Shown here: piece by piece, positions 52,040 to 63,100 of the stretch
Layout: each line of letters opens with the position of its first letter
Numbering within the stretch: the first letter of the stretch is position 1
NCBI GenBank assembly: GCA_047967505.1
Contig: CM106539.1
Reading direction: 5' to 3' (one strand)
Origin: Dipteris shenzhenensis
Lineage: Eukaryota; Polypodiophyta; Polypodiopsida; Gleicheniales
Length of the DNA: 64,000 nt
The notes under the pieces: generated by a model
What the model saw: the letters and a program-made list of their open reading frames with translations, nothing else
The model's database searches: none
Told to the model about the DNA's origin: nothing
Program-made: the position numbers and the translations under genes

Positions 52040-52845
52040 GAAAGCAGTGCTTTCCCAACAGCTTTAAAAGAATAGGCAAGGCTCTCCTTTCCATATTGCG
52101 ATTTGTTCCAGGACAGCTCCCGCTCCAGTCCCAGGCACCCTGCTCCAGCTCCCTTACAATTCCAGCCTCAAGATTCTCCACGCCGCCCTTCTGCTGGCCT
52201 CCACACAGCCATTCTCTCTCTAGTCGCAATCTTGGATAGCTCTCTTCATCTCTGTCGCCAGCTTCCATCATCTTCTCTCCCAAATGCATGCTTATGCTCC
52301 CTTTCTGCTATCCTTTCCCCAATCGCATGCTCCTGTTCTGACCTGGGAGATTGTCTGGAGTGGATCGTGGAGTTTTCAAACTGCCAGAATCTGAATCGTT
52401 GCCGTTTGGAGCTATCTGAAGGTGCCAGTCTTCAGTTCGTTGCATCAGAGAGCTTCAGCTTGCAGCCACACCTGTTAGGAGGAGTTTGACACTATTTCGC
52501 ATTAGTTTGGGACTGTTTTCAGCATCCTGTTACTAGCCTAGACCAGCCAGGGGTAGCAAACAGTGTTCTCCTTGATCAAAAGAGCCAACCTTTGCAATCG
52601 CAATTCATGAGCCAGGCGATGTTCTTGCAGTTTTTCAGTTATTTCTTTGTCCAGAGATCTTGCCAGATGCCCAGGGAGAGTTAGGGTTTGCTGTCCTTCA
52701 GTTCGCAGTTTATCTGGGCAGTTGTCAGTGGTTGTTTTTGATGCCCTTCATCTATTTGATCTTGCCCTGAGGTCCTACCCTGGATTGCTAGGGCTTTGCA
52801 CAAGGGTTCTGTTATCAGTATTCAGTGATTGATCTATCAGATATG
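52040..52845 (+). repeat. Copia-type LTR/leader with probable primer-binding site
   Basis: A long C/T-rich, non-coding stretch ends with tatcagatatgggccagg at about 52,836-52,853. It resembles a degenerate PBS plus leader (tatcagagcc). It directly precedes a copia gag. The LTR boundaries are not defined because no partner LTR exists in the window. Confidence 0.45.
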
Positions 52846-53720
52846 GGCCAGGCTATGGCTCCGTTGTAAAATTGGTCTCTCTGATAATATTAAAGAGAAT
52901 ACCGCAAGGGGCGCCACGTTTTGGGGCCAATACGGTGTCAGGTATGACCCCGGGGCAATCTCGCATTGGGATTGTTGTTCAAAGTTTCTTTCTTGCAAAT
53001 CTGAATTTTCTAAGTGGCTGTAATTTCTGTTAATTGCTCATTAGCTGTGCCTACCACCCTTTGGGCTCAAGACATGGAAGACATTGCTATCATCGGACTT
53101 TGCCTCGATGATACTTTGATTCATCACATCAACTTCAAATCAACAGCCAAGGAGATATGGGCACGTCTCAAGAATCTTTTCAGTAATAAAATCACAAATT
53201 CCAAGGTTTTCTTAAAGTTGAAATTTTAGAATTTGAAAATGGAGGATAGTGATACCTTGAGTGCACATTTAGCAAAAATGCAATCTCTTGTGCAACAACT
53301 TTCCAGCTTGAAGTGTCCCCCAAACGACGAGGACAAAATGGTTGTCCTCATGAAAAATATGGAAGGAGTCACTCACTTTGAGCATACTCTTGAAATACTT
53401 AGGCTTGCCACGACTACCTTTGATGATATGGTGACTCTTCTTCTCGAAAAAGATTGCCGATCTCTTCTTTAGATACTACAGAGGCTCTTGCCTCCACTAG
53501 CAGATGGAAACCTAGGCCTACACCAGCACATGGAAAGTCAAAGCCAATCAAGCCTTTCAAGTGCACCTTTTGTATCAAGCTTGGTCATACGAAGGACAGA
53601 TGCTACCAGAAGCTTGCCAAGCAACAAACTAAGGACAATGCCAGTTGGGTTGCAGCCGCCACAAGTGACGATGAAGATGACGACCCTCCGACACAAGTTC
53701 ATGCTCTTGAAATCTGACAT
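52846..53720 (+). pseudogene. Ty1/copia gag with UBN2-type domain and CCHC knuckle
   Basis: Frames 53,014-53,229, 53,233-53,472 and 53,454-53,717 read MEDIAIIGLCLDDTLIHHIN, AKEIWARLKNLFSN, DTLSAHLAKMQSLVQQLSSL, MKNMEGVTHFEHTLEI and TTTFDDMVTLLLEKDCR. These form the gag_pre/UBN2 pattern. A CX2CX4HX4C knuckle (CTFCIKLGHTKDRC) follows at about 53,560-53,600. Stops at 53,228 and 53,471 and a frameshift near 53,455 break it. Protease, integrase and RT are absent downstream. Confidence 0.87.
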
Positions 53721-53889
53721 CTCTCTATCCCTCCACAAGACAATGGAGATGATGATCCATATATTTTCTAAGCATGTTCTATTTTGGGTACTCTATCCTG
53801 GGTTGTTTCAAAAAAAGAATGAAATAAATGATGTGTTTTGGGTCAATAAGGCTCTCTGCCTTGGATAGTCCTCCTAAAATGATGTATTG

Positions 53890-54330
53890 TTTTTTTAGAC
53901 GCCCTCAAGCAAGAGAGGCTCTGTAAAATCTGTGAGGATTATTTGATTGAGGACAAGCGTCACTTTATATGGCAGTGTCAAGAATACTTGGTGATAGATT
54001 GGCACAAGATATGCAAGCGGTTGTACCACAAGATCTGATGACCTTTCTCTCCCTCCCAAGACCACAGGTTGAAGCAAGGCATAGGATAGGAGCGAGCATT
54101 GACCACCTAGTGGGATCATAGCGACCCTCTACAACCTTTCACAGAGATTGGGTGGCTTGCAGGGATATGCAGCCCTCTCCAAGACCATATATGTCATTAC
54201 TCTTTGTTACTAGTTTGCTCATTTTTAGTTCTACATGTTTGTAATTTGTCTCATTGTCTAAATAGCTTTAGACTAAGCTGGGTGGATTTACTGACCCTAG
54301 TGCAGATTGCTGTTGTTTTTCTGGTCCAGG
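53890..54330 (+). mobile_element. LINE 3' fragment with C-terminal finger
   Basis: The translated segment (ERLCKICEDYLIEDKRHFIW, QCQEY) has the CX2C...HX4C finger of C-type LINE tails. No other LINE domain is present. Similarity to C1 or C4 is too low to assign a family. The 3' end is unclear. Confidence 0.6.
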
Positions 54331-55865
54331 GGAGTTATGTCTAGAACTCTCTTGACCTTTTTTTTTGCACTTGCTTTTTTTACAGTCCCATAGGTCCTAG
54401 CGGGTCCTCATTCGCAGCCTTTAACACAAGCATTTCATTTCATTTCTCTCTCGCATTAATCATCATTATGCCGCTTGCATTTAAAGGAGATGAATACTCT
54501 TGATAAGCACATGCCACCAAAACGTTATGATCACAAGATATGGCTATCGATCATCTACCCCCATATCAATGCTCGATAATGCTGTTTGACACAGCAAGAG
54601 GTCAGCAAGTCATTCAGACAACTAACAGAGGACTCTTGTATATAATGGAGGTTGCCCATTCCTTTTACAAGTGCTGCCAAACAATGTGATGCGTGAGATG
54701 TCCTATGAATATATTATGGAGCAATCCATACTTGATAATGTTTGCTCATCGATTTAATACAGCTGAGTATGATTGCAGTCCGTTTCAACTTGCTAAGCAC
54801 TCATAGTCCTCACATGCATGCCAAGAAGAACTTCTCTTGAGTGAAAGCAACACTCACGAGCAAAAGTGACAGGTGATGGGATGGATAAGCTCATATCAAA
54901 GTAGATATTGTAAGCGCTTTTGGATCTCTTGTTGTGCTCACATGATATGGACATTGGTTTGCTGGAGCCTGGAGAAATGATTTGCACTATAATACCAATA
55001 CCTAGAAGTCCTAGATAGAACCCACAGATCTACAAATGTTGAATTGTTGCATGTAAAATTTGATGCAAGATGTGTGAGACATCAGAACTCAATTTCAAAA
55101 TACTTTTCCGAAACCTGAAGGAATTTTGGGAGCAAAGCAAAGCAACCAATTGACTAAATGTCAAAAAGTTTGGGTTCGTGATTGCTCAAGATTCTGGTAA
55201 TCAATTCAAGTCCTGCTGAAACACCTAGAGATCCTTGGTATTGGAACTCTCTTAAGCGGTCGTGGTGATTAGACGAAGATCTTGTAAAGGATCGGAATGA
55301 AGCAAAGTTGCAATATTCCACTTTCCTACCTTGATTTATGGAGATATAAATCTGTTTCAGGTGGGTACTTCCCCAAGGGACTAACTATGGTCTAACCCAA
55401 AATATAGGCGTAAGGCTAGATGAATAAATGATATAAATAGGTCTCAGGTTTGTTGACAGTCCAACCCAGAGGTTGGTAGTAACCTACGATGACCCAATAT
55501 TAGCAGGGGGAACAAGTCAAGCCTTAGGTTGATAACAACCCAAGTTTAGACATAGAGCACAAGGGATGATCGAAAACCTGATAGAGATCCCACGCCCGAC
55601 ACAAAGACAGCAATTCAGAGCAAGGAGAGAAAACCAAGAAAGAAGGTGAGGTCAAAGAAGACCACTGTTCTTAAACAAGCAGCTGCAACAAGTTCATCTA
55701 GAGCAAGAGTAGAAGGCAACACTCCTTTCGATTTGACACTCACCCAACCCATCCGGGACACACAGAGGACATCTGCATTATATTTGTATGTATGAATCAT
55801 ATTCTGACAAATTAACATTTTATAAAAAAAGCAAAAGAACAAAGGAAAGAAGAGATTTTGCAAGC
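54331..55865. other. Unclassified non-coding stretch, about 1.5 kb
   Basis: No domain is recognised on either strand. Frames are short (the longest is about 64 codons, 54,793-54,987 minus). Near 55,380-55,560 short related phrases (aaccca-a-ttggta, gttgataacaaccca) occur, perhaps decayed repeat sequence. No tRNA, LTR or terminal repeat was seen. Confidence 0.5.
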
Positions 55866-56830
55866 CACTTTTTTTTTTTTTTTTGCAAAGAAAGGAACTT
55901 TCTACTAATTTTTCAAAGACTTCATACAAAACAGGAGCCCCGAAGGTGCTGAGTATGGACAAAACTGGAAAAAGGCTGAAAAAAGGAAAAACCGGCCTAT
56001 TCCAGAGAAACCCAACTCAGGGGATCTCTGATACAGGGGCTAACAGCCAGGTGGTGACTATACAACCAGCAAATCCCTTGCGATGTGAATATGTAAAAAA
56101 CTCCTGCAGGCCAAGCCTTGCAAAGCACGCCTCGGGACAGTCGCCCTAGAGCCTGGGGTCCCACGCTCTCAGGCGGAACGAAGGGTGTAGATGATACCCT
56201 GCCAAATGGTGACCAAGGTAGCCAAGGGTGGAACCAGATGCTCACCCATCACCAAACTACAGCAAGCAACCCAAACGTTCCACGCCGTGATATTGGCTAC
56301 TACCTCCCATATGTTGTCCTTTGGAAGGGAATGAGGATCGTGGCTATCATAGGAGGGACCGCCTCATGAAGCTCTATCCTCTGAATGCTCTAACCCTGTA
56401 TCCAGTAAGCTGGGGAGACCTCATCAATTTGGAACGTGTGTCCTCCCTCAGTCAACCAGACCACCATCCCCCATGTGTAGTCCCTCTGAAGGCTCTGCAT
56501 ACGGGTCATAATCCTGAGGGCTCCCATCCAAATCCTTGCTGCGCTACAATAGCTCCAGAGACAGTGAGGGATCATCTCCAAAAATCCCGTAGAGCAACAA
56601 TGACACTGCCCCTCCACTCGCATCTACTCCAACCACGGGCCAATGGGCAAGCCTCCGTGGGCGGCCAGCCAGAATTAGTAGGAGATCTTCCTCAGTTGCA
56701 AACTGGGCCATAACCACGTCCAAAACCTGAAACAAACCTCCTAGGGCACTCTCTCGGCCACCCAATGCCTCTCCCTCGAAGGGGTCCAAATCGAAGAGTC
56801 CATCTGAAGCCTCCTACAAGCGACTTTAAA
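55866..56830 (-). mobile_element. LINE D, minus-strand 5'-truncated copy with zf-RVT tail
   Basis: The 3' end is a poly-A (T run at about 55,869-55,884 on the plus strand). Upstream on the minus strand the frames encode LAAHGGLPIGPWLE, CHCCSTGFLEMIPHCLWSYC, SAARIWMGALRIMTRMQSL and GWW-type residues. This is the zf-RVT finger followed by a plant LINE C terminus. The start lies near 56,830 (RWTLRFGPLRGRGIGW). It differs from families A to C. Frame breaks near 56,390 and 56,690. Confidence 0.78.
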
Positions 56831-57825
56831 CAAAATTATGAGTAAAATAAATCTTAGTAAGCAAAGCTATGCTTATGTCCTCATAGGTACACAAAGCCGC
56901 CATTTGGGTTTTGAGAGATTATGGGATCTCTTGGGTAGAGAGGGTCAGACAGTTCGGCTTGATAGACATAGGCCGGCTGGCCTTCTCATCTTCCATGCAG
57001 CTTGCAGCTGAGGAGACGAGCAGTATTGGTATGCACGGGTCCTCAGATGGTTCCGATATTGCATGCAATTATGTTCAGTTCAAATGCATGAAGATGCAAA
57101 GAGAATAAGCGAAACACACAAACAAGCACTCTGTTTATTACTCAAAATGGCCTCAGCCCTACTTGATTTGTTCGCCTTACAAAGGATGACTTTATGGACT
57201 CTACTAAGGACCCTAGAAGCAAGCTATACTTGCATACCACACATGACTCTCATCAGCTCGACGCTGCTACTACATATACTAGGCTCACACTACTCTATGG
57301 AGCCTGCGCAGGCCAAAAAGAAGGATGAAACCACCATCCAAACGAGTCTGCCTCCTGCCAAATTCTGCCACGAAGAAAAGCCAACCAACATCTGTCATCT
57401 CACATCCATGCATGCTGCCAGCCGCCTCTCATGTCACCACCTTGTCTTCACCAATCAACTGTCCTACCATCACGTGATTTACACCTTTGCCCAATCACCA
57501 AACAAAATGGATGCACCACTCCAAACCTTAGACCCCCCATGAGGATCTAACAACCCCCCCCCCAGACGAAATGGGGAGAAAACAAAAAATCATCAAGCAG
57601 AAACAATCACTAAACTGAAATAGAACACCCTGACACCTGAATCGTGATCTTCTCAAGACTACCTTAAACAACTGCATCAATATAGTTCTGAAACGTATCA
57701 GGACTCCTAGTAGGCCCAATCATCATCGATGACTCCCTCATCAACCAATCCAGCGACTTCATTGCTTGAAGAAGGCTCATCGACAAGGCAAGCATCAACT
57801 TTGCCTTTCTTTATTGTCTCATCTT
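56831..57825. other. Unclassified stretch between LINE D and the gypsy element
   Basis: A plus-strand frame of 159 codons (57,063-57,542) has no recognised domain and no start context. It is His/Leu/Thr-rich and looks non-coding. A C run at about 57,553-57,561 lies beyond it. No repeat borders were seen. Confidence 0.5.
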
Positions 57826-58226
57826 TGTAAGAAATCCTAGATTTACTATATTTAGAAATGTGCTAAGGAGCAGAAAGGAGACTGAAATAGCAGAGAACAA
57901 GGAATATTTGTATTGCTTGAGTGTCTGTAGTGTGTCATCCATACAGTTGGGCCTCTCTTATATAGAGAGTAAAGAGTCACACATGAAAAGGTATGTACTC
58001 CAAAGTGTATGTGCATGAAGAGGTGTGTACCCCTTGTGAAGGGTGTGACCCTTGATGAGAGGGTACATTACAGTGGGAGTGTCTCTTCAATAGAATGTCT
58101 CTTGTGAAGGGTTGTGCCTCATAGGAAGTGTCCCGTCGAAAGGGCATACCCTTTCACAAGTGTCCATTCATCAAACCATCCATGAGTCTAAGATATAGAG
58201 AAAGGAATACGTCATAGATTGTGACA
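57826..58226 (-). repeat. Ty3/gypsy 3' LTR
   Basis: On the minus strand the sequence starts TGTCACAATC at 58,226, right after a purine tract (gagtgggagggga, 58,240-58,227 region). It ends TTACA near 57,826. A TATA box (tatataa) lies at 57,964-57,958, leaving about 260 bases of U3 and 130 of R-U5. The right end is inferred from the TG...CA rule only. Confidence 0.68.
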
Positions 58227-58704
58227 TCCCCTCCCACTCAAAATAAGACCTTGGTGGAGATAATGAACTGATGTAGAAAATATCACGGTAAGTTCTGAAA
58301 ATACTGCTGTAAAATATCAGGGTACTGCTGTAAGTCTTCATCAGATTGCCAAGTAGCGTCGGAGTCGTCCAGATCTCGCCAAAGAACAAGGAATTCCGTG
58401 ATAAGTCGATGTCGAGTCTCTCACTATCGATGGTCCAGAATACGCTCAGGACATAATTGTCTTCGATTTCTGGGACATAATCACCTACACGAGGAATTGC
58501 TTCATTGCCTGGAATATACGTCTTTAGCCAAGAAATATGAAATGTTGGATGGATTTTACCCCATGATGGTGGTAATTCCAATCTGTAACTTAAAGGTGAA
58601 TTTTTCTTGACGATCCGGAAAGGTCCATAGTATCTTGGTCGCAACTTAGGAAACACAGACTTAACCGTCTTATAGTGATGTGGGGCTACAAATAATAGCA
58701 CCAT
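58171..58704 (-). pseudogene. Gypsy integrase C terminus and chromodomain-like region
   Basis: A 177-codon frame gives [32 protein letters not shown] and the [15 protein letters not shown] start. In the neighbouring frame [15 protein letters not shown] follows. Together these match the chromodomain motif in which an acidic start precedes an LVKW-like strand and ATWE. The domain normally guides integration toward marked chromatin. Here it is split by a frame shift. Confidence 0.8.
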
Positions 58705-58823
58705 GTCACCAGTGTCAAATTCCAGGTGACATCTATGTTTGTTGGCAGACCGATGATACCGCTCGTGCGCTTTTCACATATGATTTCTGACTTGGAGTAG
58801 AATGTCTTGCATTTCTTAAATGA

Positions 58824-59559
58824 TCAGCTAGGGCCACTCAATGTAAAATTGGTTGGTACAATAGAAGTGTGTCCATAAGCTGCTTGGAATGGAGTCATGC
58901 TGATGGCACCATGGAAAGAGTTATTATAAGCAAACTCAAGGAGTGGTAGATACTCTTCCCAAGCTGCTAGGCATGACTGAATATAATGTCGAAGCATTTC
59001 TTCCAGAACTTGGTTGACTCTTTCAGTCTGGCCATCTAATTCTGGATGGTAGGCGGAACTGAACAGTAGAGTTGTACCCAAAGATTCGAATAGTGAAATC
59101 CAAAAGTGACAAGTAAACTAAGGATCTCTGTCGGATACGATATTCTTCAGTAATCCATGGTGTCGAAAGATGTGTTGTATGAAGAGTTTGGCGATGTCCG
59201 AAGAGTTTGGCGATGTCCAGAGCCTGTGCACTTCTTTTGCAAGCAACAAAGTGTGCCATTTTGGACAATTGATCAACAATTACCATAATTTGAGTGTTAC
59301 CTCGGGAGGATCGTGGTAGTATGGTAATGAAATCCATAGAAATACTTTCTTACCTTTTAGTTGGAACTGGAAGAGGTTGAAGAAGTCTTGCTGGAAGTCG
59401 TCGGCTTGCTTTCATTTGTTGACAAGATAAGCAAGATGTAACCATTTTGATGATGTCACTTTTCATCTGAGGCCAGTAGTATGTTGCACTGAGTAATCTA
59501 TAAGTCTTGTTGATGCCTGGATGGGCAGCATAAGGAACTACATGATGCTCTTTTAACAA
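58824..59559 (-). pseudogene. Gypsy integrase (HHCC finger and core)
   Basis: The zinc finger (AHPGINKTYRLLSATYYWP, then CLSCQQMKAS) occupies 59,350-59,559. The core begins MDFITILPRSSRGNTQIMVI and LSKMAHFVACK (first Asp). It resumes with SSAYHPELDGQTERVN (second Asp, GQTE) and LLEFAYNNS. A 19-bp tandem duplication (59,181-59,199 and 59,200-59,218) and other shifts near 59,090 break it. The DDE Glu is within the retained frame at QTERVNQVLEEML. Confidence 0.88.
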
Positions 59560-59875
59560 AAGACGTCCAACATCCTTGTCATGTGGTACACAGACGCGAT
59601 CTTGAGAAGGTCGTCCTTATAAGAATAGGATGAGAAAATCTTCTGTTCAGAAGTCGAAGGTTGATCTTTTGAAAGAAATTGTACTGCTGTGCCGAAGTCT
59701 TTATCATTGAAATACTTCCCTTTGAATGAATTCAGAACATCCACAGATAATGTAGAGATTACCATAGCTGATGCTAGAGTTAACCTGCTGAGAGCATCTA
59801 CAACTACATTGCGTAGTCCTAGAATGTAACAATGGTCATGTGAAAGTTGGCCAGAAACTCAACCAAGCGTGCTTG

Positions 59876-60437
59876 TCAAGCGTTCATGATTGGCTGAGTA
59901 AAGATATACTTTAGAGAGTGATGGTCTGTCTTGACCACCGAGTCGGCTCCCATGACATAATGTTTCCAAGAGCGATAAGCATGTACAACGGCAAGAAACT
60001 CCTTATCATAAACCGGGTATCGGGTTTGGATATCGGAATGTTTATGGCTGTCAAAAGCAATAACTCTGCCTTCTTGCATCAAGACTGCTCACTGTAGTGA
60101 TGTCGGAAGCATCTGTCATGACCTCAAATGGAAGGTTTGGGTCAGCAATAGCCATAACTGGTGTCGTAGTGAGTGCTTGCTTGAGTTGTTGGAAACTATA
60201 CTCTGTTTCGGGAAGCCACTGAAAAACTGCTGTACTTTTCAATAATTTGGACATAGGAGCTGCGATTTCGAGAAACTGATAGACCTTTGTATGGTAGAAG
60301 TTTGCCAATCCGAGAAAAGGGCGGACATCATGATCATTCTTAGTAGTAGGCCAATTTCCGATTACCTCGACCTTCTTGAGCTGAAATAACATGTCCCAAA
60401 TATTCGAGTTGGGTCTTGAAGAACTCACTCTTCTCAA
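59876..60437 (-). pseudogene. Gypsy RNase H region
   Basis: Frames 59,876-60,082 (VIAFDSHKHSDIQTRYPVYD, KEFLAVVHAYRSWKHYVMGA, TDHHSLKYIF) and 60,051-60,437 (RPFLGLANFYHTKVYQFLEI, PFEVMTDASD) cover the connection and RNase H. The catalytic Asp in VMTDASD and the E in YDKEFLAV are present. A frameshift lies near 60,070. Confidence 0.85.
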
Positions 60438-61156
60438 CGTTGATGTAGAGAGAATTTACGCCGAGAACTTCAAAAACTTGGTGAAGATGTTGTTTGTGCT
60501 CATGGAGGGATCTGCTGAAAACGAGGATGTCATCGAGATAAACGATGACGAACTTATCGAGGAAAGGCCTGAAGATGTCGTTCATTAGTGTCATGAATGT
60601 GGCCGGGGCATTGTTTAACCCAAAAGGCATGACCAAACATTCATAGTGTCCATACTTTGTTCGAAAAGCTGTCTTGTACTCATTGCCTTCTCGTATGCGA
60701 ATTTGATGATAACCTGAATGAAGATCAATCTTTGAGAATTGTGTTGAATGTAGAAGTTGATCGAAGAGATCCTCGATGCGAGGCAATGGATACTTGTTTT
60801 TTATAGTGAGCTTGTTGAGGGATCACTAGTCGATGCAGAGGCGCATTGACTTATTCTTTTTTTCCACTAGTAGTACAGGAGATCCGAAAGGGCTGCGACT
60901 GGGCCGAATGTGACCTTTGTTGAGTAATTCGTCACCTGTCTTTGGATTTCTTCATTTTGAGTGAAGAAACCCGATAAGGAGGTTTCGACGGTGGATTACT
61001 GCCGAAAATAAGTTCGACTGGGTGATCCACCGGTCGTCGAGGTGGTAATTGCTTTGGTAATTCCTGTGGAAAAATATCCAGGTAGGGCTGGAAAAAATGT
61101 TGGTTGAGGTATTCTGGAGGATCCTTTGTTGGTGTCTCCTCTACTGCCGTAACCAA
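60340..61156 (-). pseudogene. Gypsy reverse transcriptase (YLDD)
   Basis: The 148-codon frame 60,786-60,340 reads [60 protein letters not shown] and [18 protein letters not shown]. Catalytic Asp residues are present in DLHSGYHQ and YLDD. The upstream frame 61,156-60,932 gives PVDHPVELIFGSNPPSKPPY, the typical RT entry. A frame shift and stop near 60,930 separate them, so the enzyme cannot be read through. Confidence 0.9.
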
Positions 61157-61330
61157 CAGAAGTGAAGTCTTTACTTAACGTTTACAAACCCACTTCTTTA
61201 CTTGTAGGGCGAAGGCAACTGAGGTTGAAGGAGAGTCCCTAGAACCAGTTAGCTCAATAAGTTTTCCCTAGTGGACAAACTAGATAGTATGGCTGCGAAA
61301 ACTGATTGATGGATCATAGTCGTAGAGCCA

Positions 61331-61620
61331 CTATTGTCCAAGTATGACATCGTACCGAGAAAGAGGCATGATGTTAAAGTTCAACTTGTCCATATAATGT
61401 TGGATGCGAAAAGACAAGTTTTTTATCTTGGTGTTGCACAAGAAGGTAGTTCCATTTGCGAGTTCAATCTGATAGTCCATGGGACTAGGACTGGTGGTCA
61501 ACCGAAGTTTGTCGACCATAGAACTAGCTAGGAAGTTATGAGAGCAGCCACTGTCGATGAGGATAGTGACCGTTGTTCCACGAATCGATCCTTAGACACA
61601 AAGTACTTGAGTGGCCAGGG
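61331..61620 (-). pseudogene. Gypsy aspartic protease
   Basis: TVTILIDSGCSHNFLASSMV (catalytic D-S-G) is followed in frame by VDKLRLTTSPSPMDYQIELA and YDVILGQ. This is the standard Ty3/gypsy protease pattern. A stop follows YDVILGQ, and an upstream shift separates it from gag. Confidence 0.82.
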
Positions 61621-61644
61621 AAGATTCGGGGTTGCTGGCAAGCC

Positions 61645-62890
61645 TCATGTGGATGGTATTTGCCATTCGAACAGCTTTGCCTTTCTTGTCTTGTGATGGG
61701 GTAGCATCTTCTGTTTGGGAAGTGCTAGGTTCCATATTGGAATTTTGCTTTGGTCTCTTGGGACAATCGAACCATCAATCATCGCCTGTACAGATGGTAC
61801 AAAGTCCTTTTGTGCTAGAGTTGTTCTTCTTGTCAGTGGCTGCACCTTTATGTTGGGGATGACCGTCATGACTTTGTGAAGAAGAAGAGACGCAATCCTT
61901 GGAGGAGTGCTTCTGTTGGGATCCAGCATACAATTTATGAGATCTTAAGACTGTCGCTGACCTTGATTACTGGAGTGTTTTCTACACTTGGGGTTATCTT
62001 GAGGGCGAGCACCTTTGGCCATAGTAGAGTTCTGTGTTCTATTAGCACTCTGCTTCCCTGTGTTTTGGAAATCTGTAATGCGCTCTGCGTAAGCAATAGC
62101 GCCAGCTGTGGTGGTGATGTTTGCTTTGAGGACATCAATGCGTAACGAGGGGTTTAGGCCTGAGATGAAAGCATGAAGGCAATCATCATCAGTTAAACCA
62201 TCAATCTCCAGCACCAATGTAGTGAACTCAGAGATGTAGGAAGACGAGGAGCCTATTTGCTCCAACTGTCTAAGTTTTGAACGTGCTTGGAAGTCCGCAT
62301 TGGCAGGTATGAACTGCTTACGGAGCACGTGTTCAAAACGTTCCCAAGTTAACACACTTTTGCCGTCCTTTAAGCGTCGTTGCCACCATAGGAAAGCTGT
62401 ATCCTTGAGGAGGGAGGCTGCCAAGGCAATCTTTTTGCCTTCAGTGAGGTCAACAGTATCAAAGTACATGTGCAGTTTTGCGAGCCATTGGTCAACTGTT
62501 CAGCGATTTCGTTGACCTTTGTAGGCTTCCGGAAGTTTAATGTCAAGTCTTTTAGTTTTAGAAGCTTGGAGTAAGCGGTAGAGGACACTGAGTTCAGTGT
62601 TTTCTACCTCACGTTGGAACAAGTCCACAGTCGTCCGGTGGCGTCAAATCATCCTCTGTATGTGTGGTACTGCGAGAATCTTGGAGTTGTTGGACTTTCT
62701 GGACCAAGTCAGAGATGCTATCTTGAAGCTGAGAAATTTGAAGTTGAAGTAGTGCTTCGCCTTGTAAGTTGACTTCAGGGGTCTTTTTTGGACTTGAGTC
62801 GCTTATCTCTGGAGAGGCTGCACGCGAGCATTGCGACATATCGAAGATCCCTATGAGAAGAGCACGAACCTGTGCTCTAGTTTGTACCAT
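61645..62890 (-). pseudogene. Gypsy gag
   Basis: The frame 62,890-62,609 starts MVQTRAQVRALLIGIFDM, common for chromovirus gag. It has a coiled-coil-like QLQISQLQDSISDLVQKVQQ. Frame 62,469-61,945 carries the retrotrans_gag core (AASLLKDTAFLWWQRRLKDG, FEHVLRKQFIP, YISEFTTLVLEIDGL). A knuckle region near 61,790 reads CTICTGDD, then a stop, then FDCPKR. The His is lost, so it is degraded. Shifts occur near 62,600 and 61,930. Confidence 0.88.
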
Positions 62891-63100
62891 TCTTGGGAGA
62901 AAATCTGGGCTGCTCCCTGAGGTTGCTCATGTTGGAGGGGGCAGGCGAGGTAGGATGGAACCACTCGTGGAAATCTAGTAAAGGAGGTCCTGTCTGAGGT
63001 AACACTGGTGATGCCGAAGTGGGTGTTACTACTCATGAGAGTACAGGGGTAGGTTGCAGAGTCAACGGATCTGAGAAGGGATAAGGAGCTGCTGTTGGGA
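62891..63100 (-). other. Leader region upstream of gypsy gag, unclassified
   Basis: A minus-strand frame (63,036-62,851) overlaps the gag start and could be leader or an alternative gag extension. No tRNA primer-binding site is recognised. Confidence 0.35.

Larger units (their letters stand above)
57826..62890 (-). mobile_element. Ty3/gypsy chromovirus, minus strand, decayed
   Basis: Gag, protease, RT, RNase H, integrase, chromodomain-like region, polypurine tract and 3' LTR follow one another from 62,890 down to 57,826. All parts carry frameshifts or stops. The order and the MVQTRAQ-like gag start are typical of plant chromoviruses. The matching 5' LTR was not found upstream, and the sequence at 63.1-64.0 kb has an unrelated promoter. 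The element is incomplete or chimeric, with inactive pol. Confidence 0.92.

Noticed and set aside
55615-55962. 115-codon minus-strand frame as a gene
   Set aside because: It overlaps the poly-A of LINE D and is Phe/Leu-rich from a T run. It is not a gene.
57063-57542. 159-codon plus-strand frame as a possible gene
   Set aside because: No start context, no domain, low-complexity composition and no flanking exon structure. Treated as a chance frame.
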